Positions 8,242-17,135 are shown, numbered from the stretch's first letter. The stretch is 64,000 nt of DNA from Aldehydirespirator sp963662645 (GCA_963662645.2 OY759762.1:1054001-1118000), one strand, 5' to 3'. Translations and numbers: made by a program. The notes: generated from the letters alone by a model not told the origin.

Positions 8242-8937
8242 CTAGGCCGTCGAGGTCGGCCGCGACAGCAGGGTGCCGGTGACCAGGGCCAGAACTGTCC
8301 AGGCCGCGGCTAGGGCCCCGAGCGACGCCAGCCGGAACCGCCACACCAAATCCGCGGGAGCGTCGATGGAGTCGGGATTGCCGGGGAGGGCCAGGAAGAT
8401 CACGACGAGCCCCGCGCCGTAGAGCCCGGCCGTCGCCCAAGCCTTGGCCACCGGGGCCAGGGAGACCCCTCTATGGAACCGCCACACGGCCCAGGTCGAC
8501 AGGATCGAGAGGCCCAACACGGCGAAGTACAAGGCGGTGCGCTCGTTGACCGTGGCGGGGTCGCCCACCGCAGGCGGGTTGGCCGGGTACTTCAGGAAGG
8601 GCACCAGGACGACGGCCACGAACCCGAAGAGGCCAAGCCGGATCGAGGCGGCCAGAGGGGTGGACGCGGCCAGCCGCGGCCCCACCGCGGCCAAAACGAC
8701 GGAGAAGATGACGCCCAGCGCCAGTCCGAACACGACCAGCCCTATCGCGCCGCCGATCTCCTGCACTCCTCGCCCGAACAGGTCCTCGTGGTGGGCTCCG
8801 CTGGTGGCGTGGCTGATCCTGTCCTCCAGCGCAATGGCATCGCGTATCGGCCCCCTGCCGGCGGTGGCCGCGAACAGCGCCGCGGCGACGCCAGCGGCCA
8901 AACCGGCCAGGCAGCCGACCCCCAGGATCCGCTTCAT
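8242..8937 (-). CDS. cbtA: CbtA family membrane protein (predicted cobalt transporter subunit)
   Basis: 231 residues, almost entirely hydrophobic with about six predicted membrane spans: near residues 5-25, 62-85, 98-120, 138-155, 170-190 and 205-225. The first loop carries HATSGAHHEDLFGRG, whose histidines fit metal binding. CbtA proteins are usually encoded with CbtB and are predicted to take up cobalt for cobalamin synthesis. CbtB is indeed directly upstream on the same strand, 17 bases away, making a two-gene operon. I saw no B12 riboswitch upstream. The genes converge with the glycosyltransferase. Confidence 0.85.
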   Translation of the reverse strand: MKRILGVGCLAGLAAGVAAALFAATAGRGPIRDAIALEDRISHATSGAHHEDLFGRGVQEIGGAIGLVVFGLALGVIFSVVLAAVGPRLAASTPLAASIRLGLFGFVAVVLVPFLKYPANPPAVGDPATVNERTALYFAVLGLSILSTWAVWRFHRGVSLAPVAKAWATAGLYGAGLVVIFLALPGNPDSIDAPADLVWRFRLASLGALAAAWTVLALVTGTLLSRPTSTA

Positions 8938-8954
8938 TCAGTGGAGCGGATCGC

Positions 8955-9158
8955 TCAGTGGCAGGGTACGCCCGCGAAGTGGCGGCCGTCGTGGAAGAAC
9001 TCGTGGAGGGTCCCGGCCACATGGCTGAGCATGACGCCGTTCTCAAGCATCACGAAGTACGACGCCGCTGCGGCCAGCGCCACCAGCGCCCAAGCCCACG
9101 CGGGAACGTCGATCTCCGGAAGGGCCGGGGCGGCTGCGGGCATGGCGTGCGTTTCCAT
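8955..9158 (-). CDS. cbtB: CbtB domain protein (predicted cobalt transporter subunit)
   Basis: 67 residues from the ATG at 9158. One membrane span (WAWALVALAAAASYFVML) follows a short N-terminus. The C-terminus is histidine-rich, HVAGTLHEFFHDGRHFAG, ending in Cys-His, which is the typical CbtB metal-binding tail. The frame is open further upstream, but that part is basic non-homologous sequence. The gap to the next upstream gene is only about 40 bases and is too short for a cobalamin riboswitch, so the pair may be read with the upstream gpsA operon. Confidence 0.85.
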   Translation of the reverse strand: METHAMPAAAPALPEIDVPAWAWALVALAAAASYFVMLENGVMLSHVAGTLHEFFHDGRHFAGVPCH

Positions 9159-9199
9159 TGGTGCAGTGTGACACACGGCGCGCGCCAGCACCAACGCCG

Positions 9200-10660
9200 C
9201 TAGGCGGGCGCTAGCAGGGCTTCGCCTGTGAGCGAGGCGGAAGACCAAGACTTGTCCAGGCCGCAGCTCAGGGCTACGGCCGAGCGGGGTTGCTGCAGGT
9301 CCCACAGCAGCGCGGGACGGGGGCCGTGCCAGCGCGCCGAGAACGAGAGCGCGCCGTGTCGGGTCACCAGCGCGCGGGCGTCCACGGAGGAGCCCGCCCA
9401 CGGCTCGGGCGGCGCCGGCAGCATTTCGAGATGATCGGCGGACTCCGCTACCAGGCAGTCCAGCAGGGCCTCCACTCCGGCGAGGCCGTCCCCTCCGAAT
9501 GCGACGCCGTCTCGTACCGCGGCGGCAGGGCCGTCAACGGTCGCAGCGGTATCCGACATCGGGTGTGCCGGAAGCGTCTCGGCCAGAAGGCGGCGGGCGT
9601 CGCGGGCTGCGGCAGGAGCCTCGGTCTCCAGGACGGCAGCCACCTGTTCCAAGGTGAGAGCGTCGAGATGGTCGCCCGCGGCCTCGGTCAGCGGACCGGC
9701 CAGCCCTGCCAGTCCTGAGACCCGACCAGTCCGCAGCCGGCCTGACGCCAAGGCCCGCAGCGCGGCTGTGGCCACCGGCGGCGGGAGCAGGAGGCGCTCG
9801 GCCTGGCCGACCAGCGCTTCCCGCGCCCTGTCAGCCTCATCGGGCAGGCCCACCCGGTCGAGCACCGCCGCAGCCCGCGCCGCCGCCAGCGGCTCGGCGG
9901 TGCCCGCAGCCAGAATCGACGCCGCGATCCCCCGCCGCCAAGCTCGCTCCGCGGCCTCGTCGGGGAGATCCACGGAGGCGGCCCGCTCCACCACAGCCCG
10001 CCAGCCGGACGCGATCTCCTCCGGCGAGCCAGCACCACCCAACAACTCGCTCTCGACCGCGACCGCTACCCGCAACGGCGCCCGGGGCACCAACGGAACC
10101 ATCGCCGCGGCCGCAGCCAGCCCTGCACGGCTCCGGGCCTCGCAGTCTCCCGCGGACGGCTCGGCCCGAACGGCTCGCCACACGTCGCCGTCGTCAACCG
10201 CCACCGCCCCTCCTGGGGCACGTCCGAGATCGACCGCCACCCGGCCATCGGCCAGTAGACGGGATCCGTCCACCGAGGCCGACTTGACCGAGCCGGTCAC
10301 CGCCACCGCCAGGCTCACCGGCGCCCGCGTGTCGTTGGTGAACTCCAGCACCACTACCCGGCCCGGCCCGGCCCGGCCCACAGCCACTCGCAGCGTCACA
10401 TCGCCGCCCGGCACTCCCATGGCCGTGGCCGTGACCGGCATGTCGCCGACCAAGCGCGAGCGCACCGCCGCCTCGCTGGACGCCACATGCCAGCGGTCCT
10501 CCGCACCGACAGCCCAGCCCACCTCCCAACCCGCGCCGGCTGGAGCCACCGTTCCCGACCGATCCACCGCGGCCACCGGCCCGTCGAGGTCGCCGATCAG
10601 CTCTTCGTCGCCGCGCACCTGCGACGGGGCCCTCGCCGCGCCTCGGCCTTCGCGCGTCAC
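9200..10660 (-). CDS. Hypothetical protein
   Basis: 486 residues, unrecognised. GTG at 10660 overlaps the gpsA stop (GTGA), so it is translationally coupled to gpsA. The N-terminal half (to about residue 170) is beta-rich and reads like a sugar-hydrolase accessory domain (VVVLEFTNDTRAPVSLAVAV, VDLGRAPGGAVAVDDGDVWR). The C-terminal half is alpha-helical with repeated Ala/Leu/Arg helices (LPDEAAERAWRRGIAASIL), suggestive of an alpha/alpha toroid as in debranching-type enzymes. No catalytic residues can be named with confidence. There is no signal peptide. The Ala/Gly/Arg/Val-rich composition is extreme even for this genome, so similarity searches may be uninformative. Confidence 0.65.
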   Translation of the reverse strand: MTREGRGAARAPSQVRGDEELIGDLDGPVAAVDRSGTVAPAGAGWEVGWAVGAEDRWHVASSEAAVRSRLVGDMPVTATAMGVPGGDVTLRVAVGRAGPGRVVVLEFTNDTRAPVSLAVAVTGSVKSASVDGSRLLADGRVAVDLGRAPGGAVAVDDGDVWRAVRAEPSAGDCEARSRAGLAAAAAMVPLVPRAPLRVAVAVESELLGGAGSPEEIASGWRAVVERAASVDLPDEAAERAWRRGIAASILAAGTAEPLAAARAAAVLDRVGLPDEADRAREALVGQAERLLLPPPVATAALRALASGRLRTGRVSGLAGLAGPLTEAAGDHLDALTLEQVAAVLETEAPAAARDARRLLAETLPAHPMSDTAATVDGPAAAVRDGVAFGGDGLAGVEALLDCLVAESADHLEMLPAPPEPWAGSSVDARALVTRHGALSFSARWHGPRPALLWDLQQPRSAVALSCGLDKSWSSASLTGEALLAPA

Positions 10661-11661
10661 CGGCGGGTTTCGCTGGTGGGGGGACGATCGAGCAGCGCCC
10701 GGTAGGCGGCCGCGGCCGGTCGGCCGTCCTCGATCACCGCCCGCACCTCCTCGGTGATCGGCATGTCCACACCCCGCGAGCGGGCCAGCGACGCCACCAC
10801 CGGGGTGGACTTGACGCCCTCGGCCACCTGGTCCATGGACGCCACGATCTCGTCGATCGGCTCGCCCCGGCCCAGGCGCTCGCCCACATGACGGTTGCGG
10901 CTCTGGGCGCTGACGCAGGTCGCCACGATGTCGCCGATCCCGGCCAGGCCCGCGAACGTCGCGGGCTCGCCGCCGAGAGCCACACCCAGGCGGGTCACCT
11001 CGGCCAGGCCCCGGGTGATGAGCGCGGCCCGGGTGTTGTCCCCGGCTTCGAGCCCGTCGGAGATGCCGGCGGCCAAGGCGATCACATTCTTGGTGGCGCC
11101 CGCGATCTCGGCCCCAACGACGTCGGTGTGGGTGTACACCCGGAAGTCCTGGGCGCAGAACACGCCGCGGAGCTGCTCGGCCAGCGGTGCGTCGGCGGGC
11201 GCCATGGCCAGCACGGCCGCCGCGGCGTGGCCGGCCAGGATCTCCTTGGCCAGGTTCGGCCCGGTCAGAACCCCGGTCGGCCGGCCGGGGAGCTCGTCCG
11301 CCACCACCTCGGTCATACGCTTGCGGGTGCGCCCCTCGAGGCCCTTGGTGAGCGACACGACCGGCGTGCCATCGCGCACATGGGGGCGCAGCAGCCGCAG
11401 GGCGTCCCGGAAACCGTGGGACGGCACGGCCATCACCACCGCGTCGGCACCGGCGGCCGCCTCGCCGATGTCGGCGGTGGCCCGCAGCGCGGGGTGCAGC
11501 GCCCGGCCGGGCAGGTAGCGGGCGTTCTCGCCGGCCGACTCGATCGCGCCAGCCACGGCAGGATCGCGGGCGTAGATCACGGTGGGGGCGTTGTGGGCGC
11601 AGAGATGGGCGACGGTGGTCCCCCACGAGCCCGCGCCGATCACCGCAACCCGAAGGTTCAC
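10657..11661 (-). CDS. gpsA: NAD(P)H-dependent glycerol-3-phosphate dehydrogenase
   Basis: 334 residues, the standard length. It reduces dihydroxyacetone phosphate to sn-glycerol-3-phosphate for membrane lipid synthesis. Visible motifs are the N-terminal dinucleotide loop VAVIGAGSWGTTVA, VVMAVPSHGFRD, SLTKGLEG, LTGPNLAKEI and the substrate-binding lysine region GAEIAGATKNVIALAAGI. The C-terminal part contains the family signature AGIGDIVATC and GVKSTPVV. GTG at 11661 is chosen because it places the Rossmann loop at residue 8. It is divergent from cofC and coupled to a downstream hypothetical gene by a GTGA overlap. Confidence 0.95.
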   Translation of the reverse strand: MNLRVAVIGAGSWGTTVAHLCAHNAPTVIYARDPAVAGAIESAGENARYLPGRALHPALRATADIGEAAAGADAVVMAVPSHGFRDALRLLRPHVRDGTPVVSLTKGLEGRTRKRMTEVVADELPGRPTGVLTGPNLAKEILAGHAAAAVLAMAPADAPLAEQLRGVFCAQDFRVYTHTDVVGAEIAGATKNVIALAAGISDGLEAGDNTRAALITRGLAEVTRLGVALGGEPATFAGLAGIGDIVATCVSAQSRNRHVGERLGRGEPIDEIVASMDQVAEGVKSTPVVASLARSRGVDMPITEEVRAVIEDGRPAAAAYRALLDRPPTSETRR

Positions 11662-11716
11662 AGCCGCAACCCTAGACTCGCCCCGTCGTCGCCTACGGCA
11701 CGCCCGGAGCCGCCCC

Positions 11717-12343
11717 GTGCCACTGACCCAGATCTCCGAAACTCCAACCACCGCGGTGGTCGTGCCGATCCGCTCCTTCGAGGGCGCCTTGTCGCGGCTG
11801 GAGCACGTCCTCGGCCGCTCGGGCTGCCGGGACCTGATGCGGGCCATGGCGGGCCGGGTGGTGGCCGCCGCCGGCGCCTTGCCGGTGCACGTGGCCACCG
11901 ACGACGCCGAGGTGGCGACCTGGGCCACAGATCTGGGCGCGGAAGTCGTGCCGGTGGGCCGGCCCGGCCTGTCCACTGCCGTGTCGGTGGCCGTGGACCG
12001 GCTCGCCGCGGCCGGTGTCGAGAGGGCCGTGGTGGCTCACGCCGACTTGGCTCGGGCCCGAACTCTGCGACCGGCCGTGGGCCCAGGACTGGTGATAGTG
12101 CCCGACGGGCGCCGCGACGGCTCCAATGTGCTGTGTGTGCCGACAGCCTGCAGGTTCCGCTTCGCGTACGGCCCCGGCTCCTTCGCGCGCCATGTGGCCG
12201 AGGCCGAGCGGCTCAAGCTGGCCGTGAGGGTGGTGGAAGACGAGGCCCTGGCCTCAGACATCGACCATCCCGAGGACCTGTTGGCCCTGCCCTCGGAGGA
12301 CCGCCTCGCCCTGGGCCTCGACTCACTGGCGGTGAGCCCGTGA
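11717..12343 (+). CDS. cofC: 2-phospho-L-lactate / phosphoenolpyruvate guanylyltransferase
   Basis: 208 residues of the CofC/FbiD family, which joins GTP to phospholactate or phosphoenolpyruvate in coenzyme F420 synthesis. Visible are the nucleotidyltransferase start VVVPIRSFEGALSRL, VVAHADLARARTL in place of the usual DLP-type motif, IVPDGRRDGSNVL, FAYGPGSFARHVAEA and the C-terminal DIDHPEDLLAL. GTG at 11717 is the start. The presence of F420 synthesis fits the four LLM oxidoreductases elsewhere in the window. Its stop overlaps the GTG of the PIG-L gene. Other F420 genes (fbiA, fbiB, fbiC) are not in the window. Confidence 0.9.
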   Translation: MPLTQISETPTTAVVVPIRSFEGALSRLEHVLGRSGCRDLMRAMAGRVVAAAGALPVHVATDDAEVATWATDLGAEVVPVGRPGLSTAVSVAVDRLAAAGVERAVVAHADLARARTLRPAVGPGLVIVPDGRRDGSNVLCVPTACRFRFAYGPGSFARHVAEAERLKLAVRVVEDEALASDIDHPEDLLALPSEDRLALGLDSLAVSP

Positions 12344-13071
12344 CCACCGTCGATGTCGCCGTTCCCGGTCGAGCGCTCGCCATCGGCGCCCATCCCGACG
12401 ACATCGAGTTCGGCTGCGGGGCGACGCTGGCCAAGTGGTCCGAGGCCGGTTGCGAGGCGAGCTTGCTGGTGTGCACCGACGGCTCCAAAGGGACCTGGGA
12501 CGCCAACGCCGACATCGCCGCCCTGGTGGCCCGGCGCCAGCGGGAACAGTCCGAGGCCGCCCGCAGGCTGGGCGCTACCGGCGAAGTGCGCTTCCTCGGT
12601 GAGGTGGACGGGGAGCTGGAGGTGACTATGGCCTTGCGCAGCCGGATGGCCAAGGTCATCCGTGAGTTGCGCCCCGATGTCGTGCTGGGCCATGACCCCT
12701 TCAAGCGGTGGCGCCTGCACCCAGACCACCGGGCGGCAGGCTTCCTGTGCATGGACGCGGTCGTGGCCGCCCGCGATCCACACTTCTTCCCCGAGCACGG
12801 TGTCCCGCACCACCGCCCGGTGGAGTTGCTGCTGTTCGAATGCGAGGCGCCCGATCACTTCGAGCGGGTGGGCGACGCTCAGATCGACGCCAAGGTGAGC
12901 GCCCTGCTGGCCCACGAGAGCCAGTTCGAGAGCACTCACCGGATCAGCGCACAGGACGACGGAGCCGAGATGGCCGCGTTCCGGGCCCGAGTCGTCGAGA
13001 AGTGCCGGGCCGCCGGACACAGGGCGGGCCTGCCCTACGGCGAGGCCTTCAAGCGCGTCGAGCGCGTGTGA
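12340..13071 (+). CDS. PIG-L family deacetylase (LmbE-like)
   Basis: 243 residues. The zinc-site motif AIGAHPDDIEFGCGATLAKW starts at about residue 13, and the second site LHPDHRAAGFLCMDAV is near residue 125. Members hydrolyse N-acetyl groups from glycans or mycothiol-type intermediates. The substrate here is not evident and no mycothiol gene is adjacent. GTG at 12340 overlaps the cofC stop (GTGA), giving tight coupling, and its own stop overlaps a GTG that may start the next gene. The small transcription unit cofC, PIG-L, P-type ATPase looks like a housekeeping operon rather than a pathway. Confidence 0.9.
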   Translation: MTTVDVAVPGRALAIGAHPDDIEFGCGATLAKWSEAGCEASLLVCTDGSKGTWDANADIAALVARRQREQSEAARRLGATGEVRFLGEVDGELEVTMALRSRMAKVIRELRPDVVLGHDPFKRWRLHPDHRAAGFLCMDAVVAARDPHFFPEHGVPHHRPVELLLFECEAPDHFERVGDAQIDAKVSALLAHESQFESTHRISAQDDGAEMAAFRARVVEKCRAAGHRAGLPYGEAFKRVERV

Positions 13072-15494
13072 CTGGAGACATGCCTGAGCTAGCCGCCGCT
13101 CCTCGGGGGCTGAGTGCCGCGGAGGTCGAGCAGCGCCGGCGCGAGGGCCGCACCAACGACGTGCCCGACGCCCCGGTCCGCACGGTGGGCCAGATCGTGC
13201 GCAACAACGTGCTCACCCCGGTCAACGCCATCATCGGCTCGATGTTCGTGCTCATCATGGTGGCCGGCTTCCCCGCCGACGCACTGTTCGCTGGGGTGGT
13301 GGTGTCGAACAGCGTCATCGGCATCGCCCAGGAGTTGAAGGCCCGGCGGACGCTGCACCGGCTGGCCGTGCTGTCAGCACCCCGGGCCCGGGTAGTGCGG
13401 GACGAGCGGACCCAGGAGGTGGGCACCAGCGAGGTGGTGGCCGACGACATCCTGGAGCTTCAGCCCGGCGACCAGGTCGTGGTCGACGGCGAGGTGGTGG
13501 CGGCCCGAGGCCTGGAGATCGACGAGTCGCTCCTCACCGGCGAGAGCGACCCCGTCGACAAGGTTCCCGGAGACGGCGTGATGTCGGGGTCGTTCGTGAA
13601 CGCCGGCGCCGGGTGGTACCGGGCCACCGCCGTCGGCACGGACTCATACGCGGCGCGGCTGTCGGAGGAGGCCCGCCGGTTCAAGCTGGTCGGAAGCGAG
13701 CTCAAGGGCGGGGTCAATGTGGTCCTGCGCCGCCTCACGTGGATCATCCCCCTGGCGACGGTGCTGCTGCTGGGGAGGCTGCTGGCGACCGAGGACCGCT
13801 GGCAGGAGGCACTGCGGGGCACGGTCGCGGCGGCGGTGGCCATGGTTCCCGACGGGCTGGTGCTGCTGACCAGCCTCGCTTTCATCACCGGCGTAGTCGC
13901 CCTGGCCCGCCGCCAGGCGCTGGCCAAGGAGCTGGCATCGGTGGAGCTGCTGGCCAGGGTGGACACGCTCTGCCTCGACAAGACGGGGACCATAACCACC
14001 GGAGAGATCTCCTTCGGCCACGCGGAGCCGCTCGGGTCGGCCACCGGGGCCGACGCAACCGACGCCCTGGCCGCGCTGGCCTCGGCCGACCCGGCGCCCA
14101 ACGCCACCCTTGCCGCGATCGCGGCCGCAGTCGGTGAGCGGCCCGCCGGGTGGGAACTGCGCCACAGCGTGCCGTTCTCGTCGGCCCGCAAGTGGGCTGC
14201 AGCCGGCTTCGGGAACCGGGGCACCTACCACCTGGGCGCGCCCGACGTGCTGCTCGGACGGGGCGACGCCAGCGACGCGGCCCGGGCCAAGGCCGCAGCG
14301 GCCTCCGCCGCCGGCGACAGGGTGCTGGTGGTGACCCGATCCGACCTTCCCGAACCGTCCGGCGACAGCCTGCCCGAAGACCGGGAGCCCGTCTGCCTGG
14401 TGCGTCTCGGCGACACGATCCGCCCGGACGCGCCGGAGATCTTCGCCTACTTCCGAGATCAGGGCGTCGATCTGAAGGTGATCTCCGGAGACCATCCCGC
14501 CACCGTGGCCGCGGTCGCCCTCCGCGCCGGCATCACCGGCGGCCCGAAGAGCGTCGCGGAGGACCCCGACCGCGGCCCGGGCCGGCAGCATCTGCCCGCA
14601 TTCGACGCCCGCCAGCTCCCGGACCAACCCGACGAACTGGCCGACACTCTGGAGTCGACCGCCGTGTTCGGGCGAGTCGACCCCCACCAGAAGCGGGCCA
14701 TGGTCCATGCCCTGCAGTCTCGGGGACGCACCGTGGCCATGACCGGCGACGGCGTCAACGACGTGCTCGCCCTCAAGGACGCCGACATGGGCATCGCCAT
14801 GGGCGCCGGGTCCTCCGCGTCCCGGGCCGTGGCCCAGCTCGTGCTGCTCGACAACCGGTTCGCGACCCTGCCCCGGGTGCTGGCCGAGGGCCGGCGGGTC
14901 ATCAACAACATCGAGAGGGTGGCGAACCTGTTCATAACCAAAGCGGCCTACGCCGTGCTGCTGACGCTGCTGATCGGCCTGGCCGGCTCGCCGTTCCCGT
15001 TCCTGCCCCGACACCTCACCCTGATCGGCACGTTCTCCGTGGGGGTGCCCGGCTTCTTCCTGGCCCTGGCCCCCAATCACCAGCTGGTCAGAGGCGGCTT
15101 CCTCGGCCGCGTCCTGCGGTTCTCCCTGCCGGCGGGCGCGGCGGCCGGAGCCGTGACCTTCGCGCTGTATGAGATCGTGCGCCGCCTCGACGGTATGAGT
15201 CTCGACGAGGCCCGAACATCGGCCACCATGACGCTGCTGGGCATCGGTCTGGTGATACTGCTGCTAATCAGCCGCCCGCTGCGGCCCTGGAAGGTCGGCC
15301 TGGCCGCGTCCATGGCCGCCTCCTATGGGGCTGCGATGGCCTTGCCGGGCCTCCGCGAGTTCTTCCAGCTCGACGCGCCATCGCTCGGCGGGTGGCTGTG
15401 GGTGCTGGGCGCGGTGGTGGTCGGCGGGGTCGGGGTGCGGGCCGCGGTCGAGCTGCGGGAGCGGGTCGCCGAAGGCCGCGGAGCGCAGCCATGA
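13068..15494 (+). CDS. ctpE: Cation-translocating P-type ATPase (CtpE-like)
   Basis: About 808 residues. P-type signatures in order are LLTGESDPVDK (TGES near residue 154), DKTGTITTGE with the phosphorylated Asp near residue 304, and MTGDGVNDVLALKDADMG in the hinge. In the transport region PDGLVLLTS replaces the usual PEGL. There are about ten membrane spans, four before and six after the catalytic core. The pattern and the short N-terminus resemble mycobacterial CtpE, a calcium exchanger. Substrate by homology only. GTG at 13068 overlaps the previous stop; ATG at 13080 preceded by GGAG is the alternative. Its stop overlaps the ATG of a mini-ORF leading to the next gene. Confidence 0.88.
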   Translation: MTGDMPELAAAPRGLSAAEVEQRRREGRTNDVPDAPVRTVGQIVRNNVLTPVNAIIGSMFVLIMVAGFPADALFAGVVVSNSVIGIAQELKARRTLHRLAVLSAPRARVVRDERTQEVGTSEVVADDILELQPGDQVVVDGEVVAARGLEIDESLLTGESDPVDKVPGDGVMSGSFVNAGAGWYRATAVGTDSYAARLSEEARRFKLVGSELKGGVNVVLRRLTWIIPLATVLLLGRLLATEDRWQEALRGTVAAAVAMVPDGLVLLTSLAFITGVVALARRQALAKELASVELLARVDTLCLDKTGTITTGEISFGHAEPLGSATGADATDALAALASADPAPNATLAAIAAAVGERPAGWELRHSVPFSSARKWAAAGFGNRGTYHLGAPDVLLGRGDASDAARAKAAAASAAGDRVLVVTRSDLPEPSGDSLPEDREPVCLVRLGDTIRPDAPEIFAYFRDQGVDLKVISGDHPATVAAVALRAGITGGPKSVAEDPDRGPGRQHLPAFDARQLPDQPDELADTLESTAVFGRVDPHQKRAMVHALQSRGRTVAMTGDGVNDVLALKDADMGIAMGAGSSASRAVAQLVLLDNRFATLPRVLAEGRRVINNIERVANLFITKAAYAVLLTLLIGLAGSPFPFLPRHLTLIGTFSVGVPGFFLALAPNHQLVRGGFLGRVLRFSLPAGAAAGAVTFALYEIVRRLDGMSLDEARTSATMTLLGIGLVILLLISRPLRPWKVGLAASMAASYGAAMALPGLREFFQLDAPSLGGWLWVLGAVVVGGVGVRAAVELRERVAEGRGAQP

Positions 15495-15547
15495 GCCGGA
15501 CGCCCCCATCAACGGGACACCCTCCCGCAAGCGGGACACCAGCATGA
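15491..15547 (+). other. 18-codon mini-ORF bridging ctpE and the SDR-like gene
   Basis: The ATG at 15491 overlaps the ctpE stop (ATGA). The frame MSRTPPSTGHPPASGTPA then ends in a TGA that overlaps the next gene's ATG at 15544. Both starts begin ATGAGCCG, and GGGACACC occurs twice inside, so the junction looks like a degenerate 53-base duplication. Possibly a reinitiation stepping stone; possibly chance. Confidence 0.35.
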
Positions 15548-16212
15548 GCCGCGACGTTCTCGTCGTCGGCGGGGGTGATCCCGGGGCCTCGCTGGCTGCC
15601 GAACTGTCGGGGGATGTGCTGCTGGTGGACCCGGCACCGGTCGACGTCGACGACGGGTTCGTGGACGGCCTAGCCAGCGCCGACGGCACCCCGGTCAACG
15701 GACTCGATCTGTTGGTGCACACCCTCTATCCCGATCGGAGTCGGACCCCGACCCCTATCGAGGAGATGACCGTCGGCCACTGGGCCGCGGCCTGCGACGT
15801 CCCGCTGGAAGCGGCCATCCGGGTGGCCCGAGGCGCGCACCGGCATCTGGTCGCCCGGCAGGGGACGATCATCTTCTGCGTGCCCCTCGTCGGTGCGGCC
15901 GGCGCGGCGAACCTCGTGGCTCTGGCCGGGCTGGCCGAGGGGCTGCGGGTCCTGGCCCGGTCACTGGCCCGCAGCTGGGGGCCGGACCAGATCCGGGCCC
16001 ATGCCGTGACGCTGCATCCGTCGATGTTCCTGCCGCCGGAGCACACCGCGGCGGCCGTCGACGCCACCGCTCTACACGACCCCGCGCTGGGCCGTCTGCC
16101 GTCGGCTGCTGAGGTCGCCGCGGTGATCGACGCGCTGGCCGACGGCCGGATGACCAGCGGCCTCACCGGCGCGTCACTAGTGATGGACGGCGGAGCCTGG
16201 ATGGGCGGATGA
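15544..16212 (+). CDS. Degenerate short-chain dehydrogenase-like protein
   Basis: 222 residues with an SDR outline but eroded motifs. The N-terminal nucleotide loop is VVGGGDPGASLAAEL rather than TGxxxGxG. The Tyr-xxx-Lys catalytic pair is missing: at the equivalent place the sequence is GAANLVALAGLAEGLRVLA. The C-terminal SLVMDGGAWMGG matches the usual SDR ending. Its stop overlaps the ATG of a typical SDR gene (ATGA). It is therefore probably the non-catalytic partner of a heteromeric SDR pair, a pattern known for some SDR enzymes. ATG at 15544 is used; a mini-ORF joins it to ctpE. Confidence 0.75.
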   Translation: MSRDVLVVGGGDPGASLAAELSGDVLLVDPAPVDVDDGFVDGLASADGTPVNGLDLLVHTLYPDRSRTPTPIEEMTVGHWAAACDVPLEAAIRVARGAHRHLVARQGTIIFCVPLVGAAGAANLVALAGLAEGLRVLARSLARSWGPDQIRAHAVTLHPSMFLPPEHTAAAVDATALHDPALGRLPSAAEVAAVIDALADGRMTSGLTGASLVMDGGAWMGG

Positions 16213-16979
16213 CCGAGGGCCGGGTGCTTGAGGGCCAGGTGGCGATAGTCACCGGGGCCGGGCAAGGCGTCGGGTCCGGGATCGCGTCGGCGCTGGCCGC
16301 TGCGGGCGCGGCGGTGGTGATCGCCGCCCGGAGGGCCGCCAACGGCGAGCCAGCTGCCGAGTCGATTAGGGCCGCCGGCCACGAAGCCGTCTTCGTGCGG
16401 TGCGACGTCACCCAGGCCGACGACGTGCACGCCACCGTGGCTGAGGCGGTGGACCGCTTCGGCGGGCTGGACATCATGGTCCACAACGCGGTGGCCCATG
16501 CAGGACGGCCCGGCGGGGTGCAGTTCACCCGCAGCGACATGATCCGGCCCCAGATCGTCACGGCCACCACCGCGAGCTTCCTCTGCGCTCGGGCGTCGCT
16601 GCCCCATCTGCGGCGACGGCCAGGCACGTTGATCCTGCTGACGTCGCCCGCGGGGGTGGAGGGGTCGGCCAACCTGCCGATCTACGCCACGGTGAAGGCG
16701 ACCCAGCGCGGGATCGTCAAGAGCCTGGCCCGGGAGTGGGGCCCGGGCGGCGTGCGGGTGAACGCCATCGCCCCGGTGGCCCTCACGCCAGCCATGGAAG
16801 CGGCGGTGGCCGCCAATCCCAGCCTCGAGACCCGACTGGTCGCTCGCACCCCGCTGGGTCGTCTGGGCGACGCCGCCGCCGACATCGGGCCCGTCGCGGT
16901 ATTCCTGGCCTCCGACGGCGCCCGCTACATCACCGGCCAGACCATCGTCGCCGACGGCGGAGGCTTCCTGGGCCTATAG
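16209..16979 (+). CDS. SDR family NAD(P)-dependent oxidoreductase
   Basis: 256 residues, a classical SDR. Visible are VTGAGQGVGSGIA (cofactor loop, residues 14-26), FVRCDVTQADDV, LDIMVHNAVAHAG in place of NNAG, the catalytic segment PIYATVKATQRG with Tyr and Lys four apart, and the C-terminal ITGQTIVADGGGFLG. It oxidises or reduces an alcohol/ketone; substrate unknown. The start overlaps the stop of the degenerate SDR-like gene, so the two products are made together and may form a complex. The downstream 157 bases contain a two-copy direct repeat. Confidence 0.9.
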   Translation: MTEGRVLEGQVAIVTGAGQGVGSGIASALAAAGAAVVIAARRAANGEPAAESIRAAGHEAVFVRCDVTQADDVHATVAEAVDRFGGLDIMVHNAVAHAGRPGGVQFTRSDMIRPQIVTATTASFLCARASLPHLRRRPGTLILLTSPAGVEGSANLPIYATVKATQRGIVKSLAREWGPGGVRVNAIAPVALTPAMEAAVAANPSLETRLVARTPLGRLGDAAADIGPVAVFLASDGARYITGQTIVADGGGFLGL

Positions 16980-17020
16980 AGGACGGCGGCCATCCACCGA
17001 TCAGGTCAAGCAGGGGCCGT

Positions 17021-17110
17021 GCCATTCTCCTGGATGCGCAGCGATGCCCAGCCCCGGAACGTCCGGGTGATTCTCGCTCTTGCCACTCTCCTGGATGCCC
17101 AGCGGTGCCC
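17021..17110. repeat. Two-copy direct repeat with internal hairpin
   Basis: GCCATTCTCCTGGATGCGCA at 17021 recurs with few changes at 17082 (61-base spacing). Between the copies CCCGGA-ACG-TCCGGG can form a hairpin. It lies after the SDR stop and before the lipid kinase start. It may include a terminator but has no T-run. Confidence 0.6.
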
Positions 17111-17135
17111 CCGAAGCGGTGCTAGACCGGACGGC

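Noticed and set aside
9159..9199. Cobalamin riboswitch upstream of cbtB
   Set aside because: The gap is about 40 bases, far too short, and no B12-box sequence is visible.
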